Assembly (NCBI RefSeq): GCF_014656075.1
Contig: NZ_BNBS01000015.1
Span: 1 to 64,000, forward strand
Reading direction: 5' to 3'
Length of the DNA stretch: 64,000 nucleotides
Origin: Streptomyces hydrogenans
Lineage (GTDB): Bacteria > Actinomycetota > Actinomycetes > Streptomycetales > Streptomycetaceae
Part shown: positions 44,752-53,555 of the stretch, one piece after another
Layout: each line of letters opens with the position of its first letter
Position numbering within the stretch: position 1 is the stretch's first letter
Notes under the pieces: generated by a model
The model's input: only the letters and a program-made list of their open reading frames with translations
Databases searched by the model: none
Told to the model about the DNA's origin: nothing
Made by a program: the position numbers and the translations under genes

Positions 44752-46572
44752 CTATCGGCCGGTTTCCGGCTCGTCGGTTCCCGGCTCGTCGGTGTCCGGC
44801 TCGTCGGTGTCCGGCTCGTCGGTTTCCGGCTCGTCGGTTTCCGGGGAGGGGCGGTGGGTGGTGTGGCGGAGGGCGAGGAGGGTGACGTCGTCGGAGCGGT
44901 GGGGGCCGTCGAGGCGGGCCACCAAGGCGTCGGCGTACGCCTGGAGGCCGGCGTGGTCGCGGAGGGCGGGGCGGGTGCGCAGGAGGTCTCCGGCGGCGTC
45001 GAGGAGACGGGTGGTGTCCTCGTCGGGGTCGGTGGCGCGGCGTTCGATCAGGCCGTCGGAGTAGAGCAGGACGACGTCGTCCTCGGCCAGCGGGGTCTCC
45101 GAGGCGGAGTAGGGCTGGTCGGGGAGGACGCCGAGGGTGAGTCCGGGGCCTCCGGGCGGGGCGGGCAGGAGGGTGGCGCGGCCGTCCCTGAGGAGGACGG
45201 GGAGGGGGTGGCCCGCGCAGGTCCAGCGGAGCAGGCCGCGCTCGGGGTGGTAGCGGGCGATGACGGCGGTGGCGGTGGATTCGACGCCGTCGTCGCAGGC
45301 CATGTCGTTGAGCCAGTGGGTGAGTTGTTCGACGGGGGCGTCGGTGTAGACGAGTCCGGCCAGGGCGTAGCGGAGCTTGGCCATGAGGGTGACCGCGTCC
45401 AGTCCGTGGCCCCGGGCGTCGCCGAGGGCCAGCAGGAGTCGGCCGTCGGGAAGTTTGCGGGCCTTGTACCAGTCGCCGCCGACGCCCGAGCCGGTGGAGT
45501 CGGGCCGGTAGACGACGGCGGTGTCGATGCCGGAGGAGGCGAGTCCGCCCGGGGAGCGGGGCAGGACGGCCTCGCGGAGGGAGTCGGCGACCTCGGCGAG
45601 GGCCTCGGCGCGGGCGCGCTGGCGGCGGGCCTCCGTGCCGGCGGCTTCGGCGAGGGCGCGGCGGCGGGTGTCGTCGGTGATGTCGACGAGGACGGCGCGG
45701 ACGGCCCAGACCGGTCCGCCGCGGGGCCGTGCCGGTTCGGCGACGACCCGGATGACGCGCTCGTAGCCGCCTTTCAGGCGCAGGGCGCACTCGGAGCGGC
45801 GCTTGCGGAGGAAGACGTCGTAGAGGAGGCGGTAGAGCTCGGGGAGGCTCGCGGGGACGGCGAGGTCGGCGAGGGCGAGGAGGTCGGCGGGGACGGGGAC
45901 GCCGGGGGCGAGGCCGAGGACGTGGCCGAAGCCGAGGGAGGGGGCGACGGTGCCGTCGGCGACGTTCCACTCCGCCCAGCAGGTGCGGACGAGCTTCTGC
46001 GCGGCGACGGCCATCCGGACGCGGTGGCCGGGCTCCCAGGTGACGAGCAGGTGGTCGCCGCAGGGTGCGACGACGACGTCGTTGCTGAGCCGGGCCGGGG
46101 GGCCTTCGGCCCGGGGGATGAACCACTCCACGATCTCGGGGCCCTGGGGCGCGCGTTCGTGGTGGGCGTCGGCGAGCATGCGGGGCAGGCCGGTGTCCTC
46201 CAGGACGGGGAAGCGGTCGAAGAGGCGGACCGGGCCGGACCAGTGGGACACCGACGCGGCGGGGACGTGGGTGCGGGAGTAGGCGACGGCGCGGGTGTTC
46301 TGGGTGAGGTAGAGGAAGTCGGTGATCCGGCCGTCGGCGCCGAGGAGGGGGGCGACGAGGAGCGCGGCCGCCGGGAAGGCGTCGAGGAGTTCCTGCACGG
46401 GGGCGGGGACGGGTGGGGGCGGATCGGCGGACGGGTCGGCGGGGGCGTGCGGCCTGGAGGGGCGGGTCCGGGCGTAGACCCCGATGCGGTCGCGCTGGGC
46501 GTCGAGGAGGGCGCGGAGGGCCTGGCGGTCCAGGGCCGATCGGGGGTCCTGGCCGGTGGGGACGGGCTCCAT
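44752..46572 (-). CDS. SpoIIE-type PP2C phosphatase with PAS domains and TDEP-repeat tail
   Basis: 606 residues from ATG 46572. Two PAS-like sensory regions (about 60-170 and 190-320) are followed by a coiled linker (TEARRQRARAEALAEVADSL) and a SpoIIE/PP2C domain with VGGDWYKA, LALGDARGHGLDA and LLYSDGLIERR metal-binding Asp motifs. The C-terminus is six copies of (E/D)TDEP encoded by 15-bp repeats (44763-44847). Such phosphatases usually dephosphorylate anti-anti-sigma proteins. Divergent from the glycan-type operon at 46707. Confidence 0.88.
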   Translation of the reverse strand: MEPVPTGQDPRSALDRQALRALLDAQRDRIGVYARTRPSRPHAPADPSADPPPPVPAPVQELLDAFPAAALLVAPLLGADGRITDFLYLTQNTRAVAYSRTHVPAASVSHWSGPVRLFDRFPVLEDTGLPRMLADAHHERAPQGPEIVEWFIPRAEGPPARLSNDVVVAPCGDHLLVTWEPGHRVRMAVAAQKLVRTCWAEWNVADGTVAPSLGFGHVLGLAPGVPVPADLLALADLAVPASLPELYRLLYDVFLRKRRSECALRLKGGYERVIRVVAEPARPRGGPVWAVRAVLVDITDDTRRRALAEAAGTEARRQRARAEALAEVADSLREAVLPRSPGGLASSGIDTAVVYRPDSTGSGVGGDWYKARKLPDGRLLLALGDARGHGLDAVTLMAKLRYALAGLVYTDAPVEQLTHWLNDMACDDGVESTATAVIARYHPERGLLRWTCAGHPLPVLLRDGRATLLPAPPGGPGLTLGVLPDQPYSASETPLAEDDVVLLYSDGLIERRATDPDEDTTRLLDAAGDLLRTRPALRDHAGLQAYADALVARLDGPHRSDDVTLLALRHTTHRPSPETDEPETDEPDTDEPDTDEPGTDEPETGR

Positions 46573-46693
46573 GGGGCAGGACCTTTCCGTGGGCCGCCGA
46601 GGGGACGGGGCTCGGTCGCCGTCTCGTCGCCCGGGGTCGGAGGGCCGCGCCGGTCAGGGCCTTCGTCCCGGTGGAGAGATCGACCTCACACTG

Positions 46694-46699
46694 TAATGT
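46694..46699 (+). promoter_or_regulatory. possible -10 of the PIG-L operon
   Basis: TAATGT ends 7 nt before the ATG at 46707, the spacing of a leaderless promoter. There is no Shine-Dalgarno before that ATG. The -35 is not obvious. Confidence 0.4.
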
Positions 46700-46706
46700 G
46701 CACCAT

Positions 46707-47807
46707 ATGCCCGAAATGTTCGATTCTTCGGATGTGACTGGTCTGAGCGGCGCCGGGCCCTCCCCTCTCGCCGGAACGCACATCCTCCTCGGCGAACGGA
46801 ACGCGGAGACCGCCGCGCGCTTCACCCGGACCCTGCGCGAGCACGGCGCCGCCTCGGTGCACACCGTCGGCTCGCCGGAGGAGTTCCTGCGGGCCGGCGG
46901 TGCCCCGCCCGCCCCCGTACGGTTCTGGGACGCGGCCGTCTGGCACACCGGATTCGGCGGGGACGACGGCTCGCTGGGGCGGTTCCTGGAGGACTGGCGG
47001 GCCCAGCATCCCGGGATCCCCGTGATCGTCACCGACGACGCCCCCAGCGCCCGGCTGGCGGTCGCCGCCCTGCGCGGCCGCGCCGCCGACCTGGTCGAAC
47101 GCTCCGACCCGGAGGGACTGGCGGTGGCCGTCGCCCGGGCCGTCGCGGAACGGGCGGACCCGCTCGGCGTCGAGGGCTCCGGACAGGGGCAACTGCGGAT
47201 GCTGGTGGTCGGCGCCCATCCGGACGACGTCGAGATCGGCATGGGCGGCACCATCCACCGCCGCGCGCACAGCGGCTGGGACGTCACCGTCCTCACCATG
47301 TCCGGCGGCGGAAACGGGGGCGATCCCGCCCGGCGCCGGAAGGAGGCGCACCGCGCCGCCGAGACGCTGGGCGCCCGGCTCCGCATGGAGGACCTCCCCG
47401 ACGGCTCCATGGTGGACGACCGGTCCACCGTGGAGGCGGTCGAGCGCGCGGTCGCCGACGTCTCCCCGGACGTCGTCGTCGTGCATTCCGAGAGCGACAC
47501 CCACCAGGACCACCGTGCCGTGCACCGGGCCACCCTCGTGGCCTGCCGCAAGGTGGCCCGGCTCGCCTGTTACCAGTCGCCGTCGGCCACCGTGTCCTAC
47601 CGGCCGAACCGCTTCATCGAACTGAGCGAGGTCGACGTCGCGGCCAAGCTCGCCGCGATCGCGGCGCACGACTCGCAGGCGTCCAGCCGCTGGTACCTCG
47701 ACGAGGACCTGCTGCGCTCCACCGCCCGCTACTGGGGCCGCTTCTCCCAGACCCGCTACGCCGAACCCCTGGAGCTCGTCCATGAGCGCAACCCCGTCCT
47801 CCTCTGA
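46707..47807 (+). CDS. receiver-like domain fused to PIG-L/LmbE deacetylase
   Basis: 366 residues from ATG 46707. Residues about 25-150 look like a response-regulator receiver (THILLGERNAETAARFTRTL, VIVTDDAPSARLAVAALRGRA with the Thr/Lys-region strand order), though the phospho-acceptor Asp is uncertain. Residues 163-330 are a PIG-L deacetylase: AHPDD (170-174) and THQDH (His266, His269) as zinc ligands. PIG-L enzymes remove acetyl from GlcNAc-type sugars. The stop overlaps the ATP-grasp start by 26 bp, so the two are translationally coupled. Confidence 0.85.
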   Translation: MPEMFDSSDVTGLSGAGPSPLAGTHILLGERNAETAARFTRTLREHGAASVHTVGSPEEFLRAGGAPPAPVRFWDAAVWHTGFGGDDGSLGRFLEDWRAQHPGIPVIVTDDAPSARLAVAALRGRAADLVERSDPEGLAVAVARAVAERADPLGVEGSGQGQLRMLVVGAHPDDVEIGMGGTIHRRAHSGWDVTVLTMSGGGNGGDPARRRKEAHRAAETLGARLRMEDLPDGSMVDDRSTVEAVERAVADVSPDVVVVHSESDTHQDHRAVHRATLVACRKVARLACYQSPSATVSYRPNRFIELSEVDVAAKLAAIAAHDSQASSRWYLDEDLLRSTARYWGRFSQTRYAEPLELVHERNPVLL

Positions 47808-48873
47808 CCCCGCGCCCGCCCCGGTGCCCGACCTGACGCTGCCGCTGGGCAGACCGCCCCGGGTCCTGGTCACGGGGGCGGGCGGGCCGTCCGGCGTGTG
47901 CTTCCTGCGCGCCCTGGACGGCGCGGCCGAGCGGTACGCGGCGGACCTGGACCCCAACGGCGCGGGGCTGTACCTCGTCCCGCGCGCCTACCGGATGCTG
48001 GTGCCGCCCGGCGCCGCCCCCGGCTACGCCGAGGCGCTGCTGCGGCTGTGCGCGCGGCACGAGATCGACGTCCTGGTGCCGACCGTGGACGCCGAGCTGG
48101 TGGCGCTGGCCCACGCGGCCCGCGCCTTCGAAGCCGCGGGCGTGCGGGTGCTGGTCTCCTCCGCCGAGGCCCTGGAGACCTGCCTGGACAAGTGGCGGCT
48201 CGCCGAGGCGTGCCAGGGCGCGGTACGGCTGCCGGACACCCGGCTCGTCGGCGCGCCGGGCGCGGCGGAGCCCGCGGGAGGCTTCCCCGCGATCGCCAAG
48301 CCGCGCACCGGCTCCGGGTCGCGCGGGATCGTCCTCGTCCGCTCGGCCGGGGAGCTGGCCGGGCTGCCGCAGGACGGCTCGTACCTGCTCCAGGAGTTCC
48401 TGCCGGGCACCGAGTACTCGGTCGACGTGCTGACGGACGCGGCGGGGCGGGTGGTCGCGGCCGTGCCGCGCGCCCGGGACAAGACGGACTCGGGCATCGT
48501 CGTGGCCGGGCGCGTGCTGGACCTGCCGGAGCTGTCCGGGATCGCCGAGGACACGGTCCGCACCCTCGGGCTGCGCGGCGTCCTCAACGTCCAGGTCCGC
48601 GAGGACCGGGCCGGGAAGGCCGCCCTCCTGGAGGTCAACCCCCGCCCGCCCGGCGGCATGTCGCTGACCGTGGCCGCCGGAGTGGACATGCCGAAGTGGG
48701 CGGTCGCCTCGCTCCTCGGCATGGAGCTGCCGGACCGCGTCCTCCAGCGCGAGACCGCGGTCGTCCGCCACTGGCAGGACGTCGTCCTCGCCCCGCGCGA
48801 ACTCGGCGACATGGGCGACGTCACCGAGTCCGCCCCGCCGGCCGTCGAAGGAGACCGGGAGGCGGCGGCGTGA
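47782..48873 (+). CDS. ATP-grasp ligase (CarB-like)
   Basis: 363 residues from ATG 47782. Rossmann-like pre-ATP domain RVLVTGAGGPSGV, then ATP-grasp with AIAKPRTGSGSRGI (P-loop-like lid), LLQEFLPGTEYSVDVL and the metal-binding EVNPRPPGG. ATP-grasp enzymes join a carboxylate to an amine or thiol through an acyl phosphate. With a deacetylase upstream that exposes sugar amines, acylation or aminoacylation of an amino sugar is a reasonable guess, not shown. Confidence 0.85.
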   Translation: MSATPSSSDPAPAPVPDLTLPLGRPPRVLVTGAGGPSGVCFLRALDGAAERYAADLDPNGAGLYLVPRAYRMLVPPGAAPGYAEALLRLCARHEIDVLVPTVDAELVALAHAARAFEAAGVRVLVSSAEALETCLDKWRLAEACQGAVRLPDTRLVGAPGAAEPAGGFPAIAKPRTGSGSRGIVLVRSAGELAGLPQDGSYLLQEFLPGTEYSVDVLTDAAGRVVAAVPRARDKTDSGIVVAGRVLDLPELSGIAEDTVRTLGLRGVLNVQVREDRAGKAALLEVNPRPPGGMSLTVAAGVDMPKWAVASLLGMELPDRVLQRETAVVRHWQDVVLAPRELGDMGDVTESAPPAVEGDREAAA

Positions 48874-49112
48874 CCGGCCGGGCGGCTGCGGCGGAGGCCC
48901 CGCCGCGCACCGGCCTCCCCGCCCCCACCGACCACTCCGACGGGCACGGCTCCGTACGGGCCCCGCTCGACGAGGACGGCGTCGGCGCGGCTCCGCTCGC
49001 GCCCCTGGTCCGGGCCGGCGGCGGCGTCCACCGGGCGCGGGCCGCGGGCCGCTTCCCCTCGGGCCCGGAGGCGCTCGTACGGTCCACACCGGAGGAACGG
49101 TGCACACGCTGA
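48870..49112 (+). CDS. small ORF between ATP-grasp and glycosyltransferase
   Basis: 80 codons from GTG 48870, overlapping the ATP-grasp stop as GTGA and the glycosyltransferase start by 13 bp, so it would be coupled to both. The product is Ala/Gly/Pro-rich with PTDHSDGHGS, faintly like the start of a PHP domain. It may be a real small protein, a truncated PHP gene or simply the 5' leader of the synthase gene. Confidence 0.35.
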   Translation: MTGRAAAAEAPPRTGLPAPTDHSDGHGSVRAPLDEDGVGAAPLAPLVRAGGGVHRARAAGRFPSGPEALVRSTPEERCTR

Positions 49113-50593
49113 GCCAGATCCTGCACGTCGTCACGACCGTCCTCGTCCTCCTCGGGGCGGTGCCGCTGGTGGTCGCCGTCGTCCAGTTCCTGCTGGTCGG
49201 TCTCCAGCGCTTCCGGCACCTGTACGAGGACCGGCCGCTCCACACGCCCCGTACCGCCGTCCTCATCCCGGCCTGGAACGAGGCCCCGGTGCTCACCTCC
49301 TCCGTCGAGGGGCTGCTCCGGATGCGCTACCCGCCGGACCGCGTCCGGGTGGTGGTCGTCGACGACGCCAGCACCGACGCGACCCCGGAGGTCATGCGGG
49401 AACTGATGGCCGGGCACCCCGGACAGGTGGTGCACCTGCGCCGGGAGAACGGCGGCCAGGGCAAGGCCCACACCCTGAACCACGGCCTCGCGCACGTCCT
49501 CGACGACGACTGGGCCGAGGCCGTCCTCGTGATGGACGCCGACGTCGTCTTCGACCGCGACGCCCTGCTGCGGATGACCCGCCACCTCGCCGACCCCGAG
49601 GTCGGCACCGTCACCGCGTACATCAAGGAGGGCAGCGGGAAGCAGGGCAACTACCTGACCCGCTACATCGCCTTCGAGTACATCACCGCCCAGGCCGCCG
49701 CCCGGCGCGCGCAGAACGTCCTCGGCGTCCTCGCCTGCCTGGCCGGCGGGGCGCAGCTGCACACCCGGGAGAGCCTGGAGGCGATCGGCGGCCGGATCGA
49801 CACGTCCACGCTGGCCGAGGACACCGTCACCACCTTCGAGACCCAGCTGACCGGGCGGCGGGTCGTCTTCGACGGGTACGCCACCGTGCTGGCGGAGGAG
49901 CCGGGCGACCTGACCGGGCTGTGGAAGCAGCGGCTGCGCTGGGCCCGGGGCAACCTCCAGGTGACCCACCGCTACCGCCACCTGTGGTTCCGGCCGTGGA
50001 AGCGGCGGGAGGGGCACCGGCTCGGCTCGGTCCTCTTCGGACTGATCTGGTACTCGCTCCTCGCGACCCCGGTGCTCCTGACGGTCTGCTCGGCCTCGCT
50101 GCTCTACCTCTACTTCACCGACTCGGACCGCTCGTGGCAGCTCTTCCACTGGCTGTGGGTGATCAACCTCGTCTGCTACCTGCTGATCATCCTGATGGCG
50201 GCGGCCGTCGACCCGGGCACCTTCCGGCGGTGCTGGCGGGAGGCGCTGTTCTACCCCGGCGTCGTCTCCACCTGCATCCTCGTGATCACCGCGCTGCCCG
50301 CGGTCTTCCTGCCGCTCCTGGAGAAGGCCGGACTGTTCACGGACGACGGGTCGCCCCAGCTCCTGATGATCGTGGTCTATGCCTGGATGGGCCTCGCCCT
50401 GCCCCTCGCCTGGCTCGCGAAACTGCTCACCGGAACCCGGGCGCGGTTCCTCGCGCCGGTGCTGCTGCACCTGGTGGGGTACGGGTCGCTGCTCGCGGCC
50501 TGCCTGGTGGCGGCCTGGGTGCAGGAGCGGCGGAACGCGGAACTGAAGTGGGACAAGACCGAGAAGACCGGGAAGGTGGCGGCGGGACGATGA
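49100..50593 (+). CDS. processive family 2 glycosyltransferase (polysaccharide synthase)
   Basis: 497 residues from GTG 49100. One N-terminal transmembrane helix (12-35), GT2 domain with VVVVDDAST (Asp88-Asp89), VMDADVVF (146-148), LAEDT (238-242) and QRLRW (277-281), then four or five C-terminal helices (335-475). The QxxRW and TED motifs are those of synthases that both polymerise and export, such as PgaC/NodC/cellulose synthase. The closest pattern is poly-GlcNAc synthase. It would make a surface polysaccharide from a UDP-sugar. Confidence 0.9.
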   Translation: MHTLSQILHVVTTVLVLLGAVPLVVAVVQFLLVGLQRFRHLYEDRPLHTPRTAVLIPAWNEAPVLTSSVEGLLRMRYPPDRVRVVVVDDASTDATPEVMRELMAGHPGQVVHLRRENGGQGKAHTLNHGLAHVLDDDWAEAVLVMDADVVFDRDALLRMTRHLADPEVGTVTAYIKEGSGKQGNYLTRYIAFEYITAQAAARRAQNVLGVLACLAGGAQLHTRESLEAIGGRIDTSTLAEDTVTTFETQLTGRRVVFDGYATVLAEEPGDLTGLWKQRLRWARGNLQVTHRYRHLWFRPWKRREGHRLGSVLFGLIWYSLLATPVLLTVCSASLLYLYFTDSDRSWQLFHWLWVINLVCYLLIILMAAAVDPGTFRRCWREALFYPGVVSTCILVITALPAVFLPLLEKAGLFTDDGSPQLLMIVVYAWMGLALPLAWLAKLLTGTRARFLAPVLLHLVGYGSLLAACLVAAWVQERRNAELKWDKTEKTGKVAAGR

Positions 50594-50760
50594 CGGCGGC
50601 GGAACCCGGGAGGCCGGGGGCGGACGAGGATCTGGCGCGGCACGTGGCGGGGCTGACCGGCGAGGACCGGCGGCACGACCGGCGGCTCTTCTGGTGGGAG
50701 CTGCTGGCGGTGCTGCTCGTCGCCGCCCTGCTGACGGCCCGCGCCCTCTGGCTGACCTGA
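50590..50760 (+). CDS. one-helix membrane protein
   Basis: 56 residues from ATG 50590, overlapping the synthase stop as ATGA. A charged N-terminal half (EDLARHVAGLTGEDRRHDRR) leads to a single transmembrane helix (LFWWELLAVLLVAALLTARA). The tight coupling suggests an accessory subunit of the synthase, comparable in role to small PgaD-like proteins; sequence similarity is not evident. Confidence 0.65.
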   Translation: MTAAEPGRPGADEDLARHVAGLTGEDRRHDRRLFWWELLAVLLVAALLTARALWLT

Positions 50761-50778
50761 CCCCGGATTCCCTCGGGT

Positions 50779-52056
50779 TCACTCCAGGAGGAACGGGTCG
50801 GCCCCCTGCGCGGCGAGCGCGAACCAGGCCGTGGTCCCGGTGTGGAGGCTGGCGTACAGCGTGTCGCCGTCACCGGTGCGCAGCCCGTCCGAGGAGGCGG
50901 CGACGATGCCGTGGCCGTCGGCGTTCGGGGCGTGGGCCTGGGCCGAGCGGAGGGTGGCGAGGAGGTCGCCGGCCCGCGCGGCGTCGCCTTCGCCGTCGCG
51001 GCGGCGGAGGGCGGCCGCCATGTGGGCGGTGCCCTCGAACCAGACCTTGGAGGTGTCGGCGTCGCTGACCGACACCCCGCTGAACCCGCCGTCCTCGGCG
51101 GCCAGATGGGTGAGGGCCCAGTCCAGGGACCCGGCGTGCCGGGCGTCGGCGGTCGCCAGGTAGGACCAGCTCTGCGGGTCCTCCGGAACGGGCGAGCGGT
51201 TGACGGTGGCGCCGTCGGTGCCGGTGCCGGTCCAGAAGGCGCCGGCGTCCGCGTCCCACAGGGCGTCGACGAAACCCGTCGCGACCGCCGACCGGTCGGC
51301 CCAGGCCCGGTCGCCGGTGACGTCCGCGAGACCGCGGAAGAAGGCGGCGACGTCGACGTTGTGCTCGGTGGACTTCCAGGTCAGGGGCGAACCGGAGGCG
51401 GGGACGCCACCGGTGTGGCCCGGGGTGCCGGTCGTGGAGGCCGTGTGGTCCTGGATCCACTCGGCGAGCCGCAGCGCGCCGGACCGGTACGCGGCGCCGT
51501 CCGTCGCCCGGTGGACGTGGAGGAGGGCCAGGCCGGTCCATGCCTGCGCGCCGGTGAAGGAGTCGGCGGCGGCGACGGCCGGCAGTCCGTCCGCCGCGGT
51601 GACCTTCCCCGAGACGTACGACTGGCGGACCCGGCCGTCACCGGCGGCATCACCCTCCTGGAGGGCGAGCAGGGTCCCGGCGAGGGCTCCGGCCCGCCTC
51701 AGGTCGGCGTCCGTCCCGCGCGCGCAGTAGGCGATCGCGGTGAGCGCGACGTCGTAGGTGAAGGCCACGGTGGAGTGGTGGGTCTCCATCCAGCCGCCGG
51801 TGTAACTGCGCGGCAGGCCCTGCCGGGTGCCGCCCGCCGCCTCCTCGACCCGACGGTCGAGGAAGGTGTACGCACGCGCCAGCGCCTCCTCCTCATCCAC
51901 GCCGCCGCCCCCCGTCCCCGAAGGACTCGTCGGGCTCGACGGCCCCGTCGCACCCGACGAGCAGCCGCCGAGCAACAGCCCCGCCGTGCCCCCCATGACC
52001 GCCGCCGCGAACGCGCGACGGCTCACCGCTCCACACCGAATCTCCGAAGTACCCAT
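50779..52056 (-). CDS. Tat-exported lipoprotein with (alpha/alpha)6 glycosidase-like fold
   Basis: 425 residues from ATG 52056. Twin-arginine signal (SRRAFAAAV) combined with lipobox LLLGGC (Cys near 32). The mature part has repeated helical pairs with aromatic and acidic turns (TGGWMETHHSTVAFTYDVAL, AWTGLALLHVHRATDG, WKSTEHNVDVAAFFRGLADVTGD, KVWFEGTAHMAAALRR, LHTGTTAWFALAA), the style of six-hairpin glycoside hydrolases and lyases. Catalytic residues are unassigned. It ends 18 bp from the convergent glycan operon, so it may trim or release that polymer. Confidence 0.75.
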   Translation of the reverse strand: MGTSEIRCGAVSRRAFAAAVMGGTAGLLLGGCSSGATGPSSPTSPSGTGGGGVDEEEALARAYTFLDRRVEEAAGGTRQGLPRSYTGGWMETHHSTVAFTYDVALTAIAYCARGTDADLRRAGALAGTLLALQEGDAAGDGRVRQSYVSGKVTAADGLPAVAAADSFTGAQAWTGLALLHVHRATDGAAYRSGALRLAEWIQDHTASTTGTPGHTGGVPASGSPLTWKSTEHNVDVAAFFRGLADVTGDRAWADRSAVATGFVDALWDADAGAFWTGTGTDGATVNRSPVPEDPQSWSYLATADARHAGSLDWALTHLAAEDGGFSGVSVSDADTSKVWFEGTAHMAAALRRRDGEGDAARAGDLLATLRSAQAHAPNADGHGIVAASSDGLRTGDGDTLYASLHTGTTAWFALAAQGADPFLLE

Positions 52057-52314
52057 AGATCACCACATAAGCCATCCTGCCTCTTCCCCGGCGCGGACAC
52101 GCGGGACGGGCGGCGACTGTCCGACCGTCGCGGGGTGGGGCGGGGCCGGGTCGCGCGCGGAGTCGGACCGCGCTCGCACCAGGGCCGAAGCGTCGACCGG
52201 GTGGACGCCCCCTCTGCCCGGGCGAGTGCCGCACGGCTACGCTGGACGCCACCGTGCGGCCGACCGCCGCCGGGTCGGCCAGGGAGCCGCGCACCGGGAG
52301 CTGGGGGGCACACG

Positions 52315-53148
52315 GTGGAGTGGCTGCTGACCGACGGCGAAGGAATCCTGACCTTCTGGGTGCTGGTGTTCGGCGCCTGCAACGTCCTGCGCGGCGTCTA
52401 CTGTCTCGCCCGTGACCGCAGAGCGCGGCGCAGGGTGCGTGCCATGACGGAACGGGGCGTGGATCCGGTCCGTGCGGCGTATCTGACCGGTGACGCGCGG
52501 GACGCGGCGGAGGCGGCGGTGTTCGTCCTGGCCGCCGACGGCTTCCTCGGGGTCGCGGACGACGGCGGCCTGCGGCTCGCCTCCCCGGGCAGGATGCCGC
52601 GCGACCCGCTGCTCACCGCGTTCGTCCAGGGGGCCGGGGGCGCCCCCGGTGTGAAGGTCCACGAGATCCCCGACCATCCCCGGTTCGAGGCGTTCCGCAC
52701 GCTCCTGCGGGAACGGGAGCCGTATGCGGGGCTGTCGATGACGACCGGTCTCAGCAGGCCCCTGATCGCGGCCTTCGCCGCCCTGTCGGCCTTCTTCATG
52801 GGGCTGCACGTCGTGGTGACCGAGGCACCCGTGCCGTTCGACGAGGACGCGCGGCAGGCCGGGTGGCTGCTCGTGTGTCTGATCGTCTGGATGGCCCTGT
52901 CGGCGGTGACGGCGCTGTGGCCCGGGGACGACCGACGCCGATGGCCGTCGCTCGACGCGCACTGCCGGGCGCGGGTGGAGAGCGCGCGGGCCGCCGTTCC
53001 GGAGAGCACGCGCCGCGCGGTGCTCGCCTCGAAGCACCGGCCGCGCCCCGCGCCGCGGCCCCGCAGGACCGGCAGCCGGCCGGACGGCTCCTGGGTGGAC
53101 GACGTCGTCGACTCCTGCGGAGGGTGCGGCGGCTGCGGGGGCGAATGA
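52315..53148 (+). CDS. TIGR04222-type membrane protein
   Basis: 277 residues from GTG 52315. One N-terminal membrane helix (10-28), a cytoplasmic winged-helix-like part (VDPVRAAYLTGDARDAAEAAVFVLAADGFL), two helices near 145-165 and 183-202, and a C-terminal GGCGGCGG tail. The Cys/Gly-rich tail is a hallmark of actinobacterial TIGR04222 proteins. Function unknown. Confidence 0.8.
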   Translation: MEWLLTDGEGILTFWVLVFGACNVLRGVYCLARDRRARRRVRAMTERGVDPVRAAYLTGDARDAAEAAVFVLAADGFLGVADDGGLRLASPGRMPRDPLLTAFVQGAGGAPGVKVHEIPDHPRFEAFRTLLREREPYAGLSMTTGLSRPLIAAFAALSAFFMGLHVVVTEAPVPFDEDARQAGWLLVCLIVWMALSAVTALWPGDDRRRWPSLDAHCRARVESARAAVPESTRRAVLASKHRPRPAPRPRRTGSRPDGSWVDDVVDSCGGCGGCGGE

Positions 53149-53555
53149 CCGGCGCCCGCGCGCCCGAGCCACAGGCGAGCGGCTTCCCCCGAAGGTGTCA
53201 CGAGCGATGCTCCGTTGACGGGCTCCCTCGAAGAGGTGCTTCGGTCCGACGGAGGGAAGCGGCCGAACCCTATGGTGCCGGCGTCGCGGCGCGAGGAGGT
53301 CGAGGAGACCGGACCGTCGCCGGCAGGCCCGTACCGTTCGGGCAGACCGGGCGGGCCGGGGCACGTGCCGCTCCTCTGCCGGGCGCGGGACCGGACCGTT
53401 CGGATGCGGCCACCGGGCTGGCGCGGCTTCGCGGGGTCCCGTGGTCCACGGCGTCGGATCGGGTCGGCCGTCACATAGCGTGAGCCACTCCGTCGGAGCG
53501 TGAGAGTCGCACCCCGGCGGACGCCCCTACGCCGCCCCGTTTCTCTGGAGCCGTC
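53149..53555. other. gene-free stretch
   Basis: No convincing gene; an open frame at 53215-53478 is Arg/Pro/Gly-rich and lacks protein-like pattern. No strong hairpin or operator was recognised. The right end should hold the promoter of the gene at 53556. Confidence 0.4.

Noticed and set aside
53215..53478. 87-codon ORF before the DUF3050 gene.
   Set aside because: Arg/Pro/Gly-rich, no domain or convincing start, and weak codon pattern.
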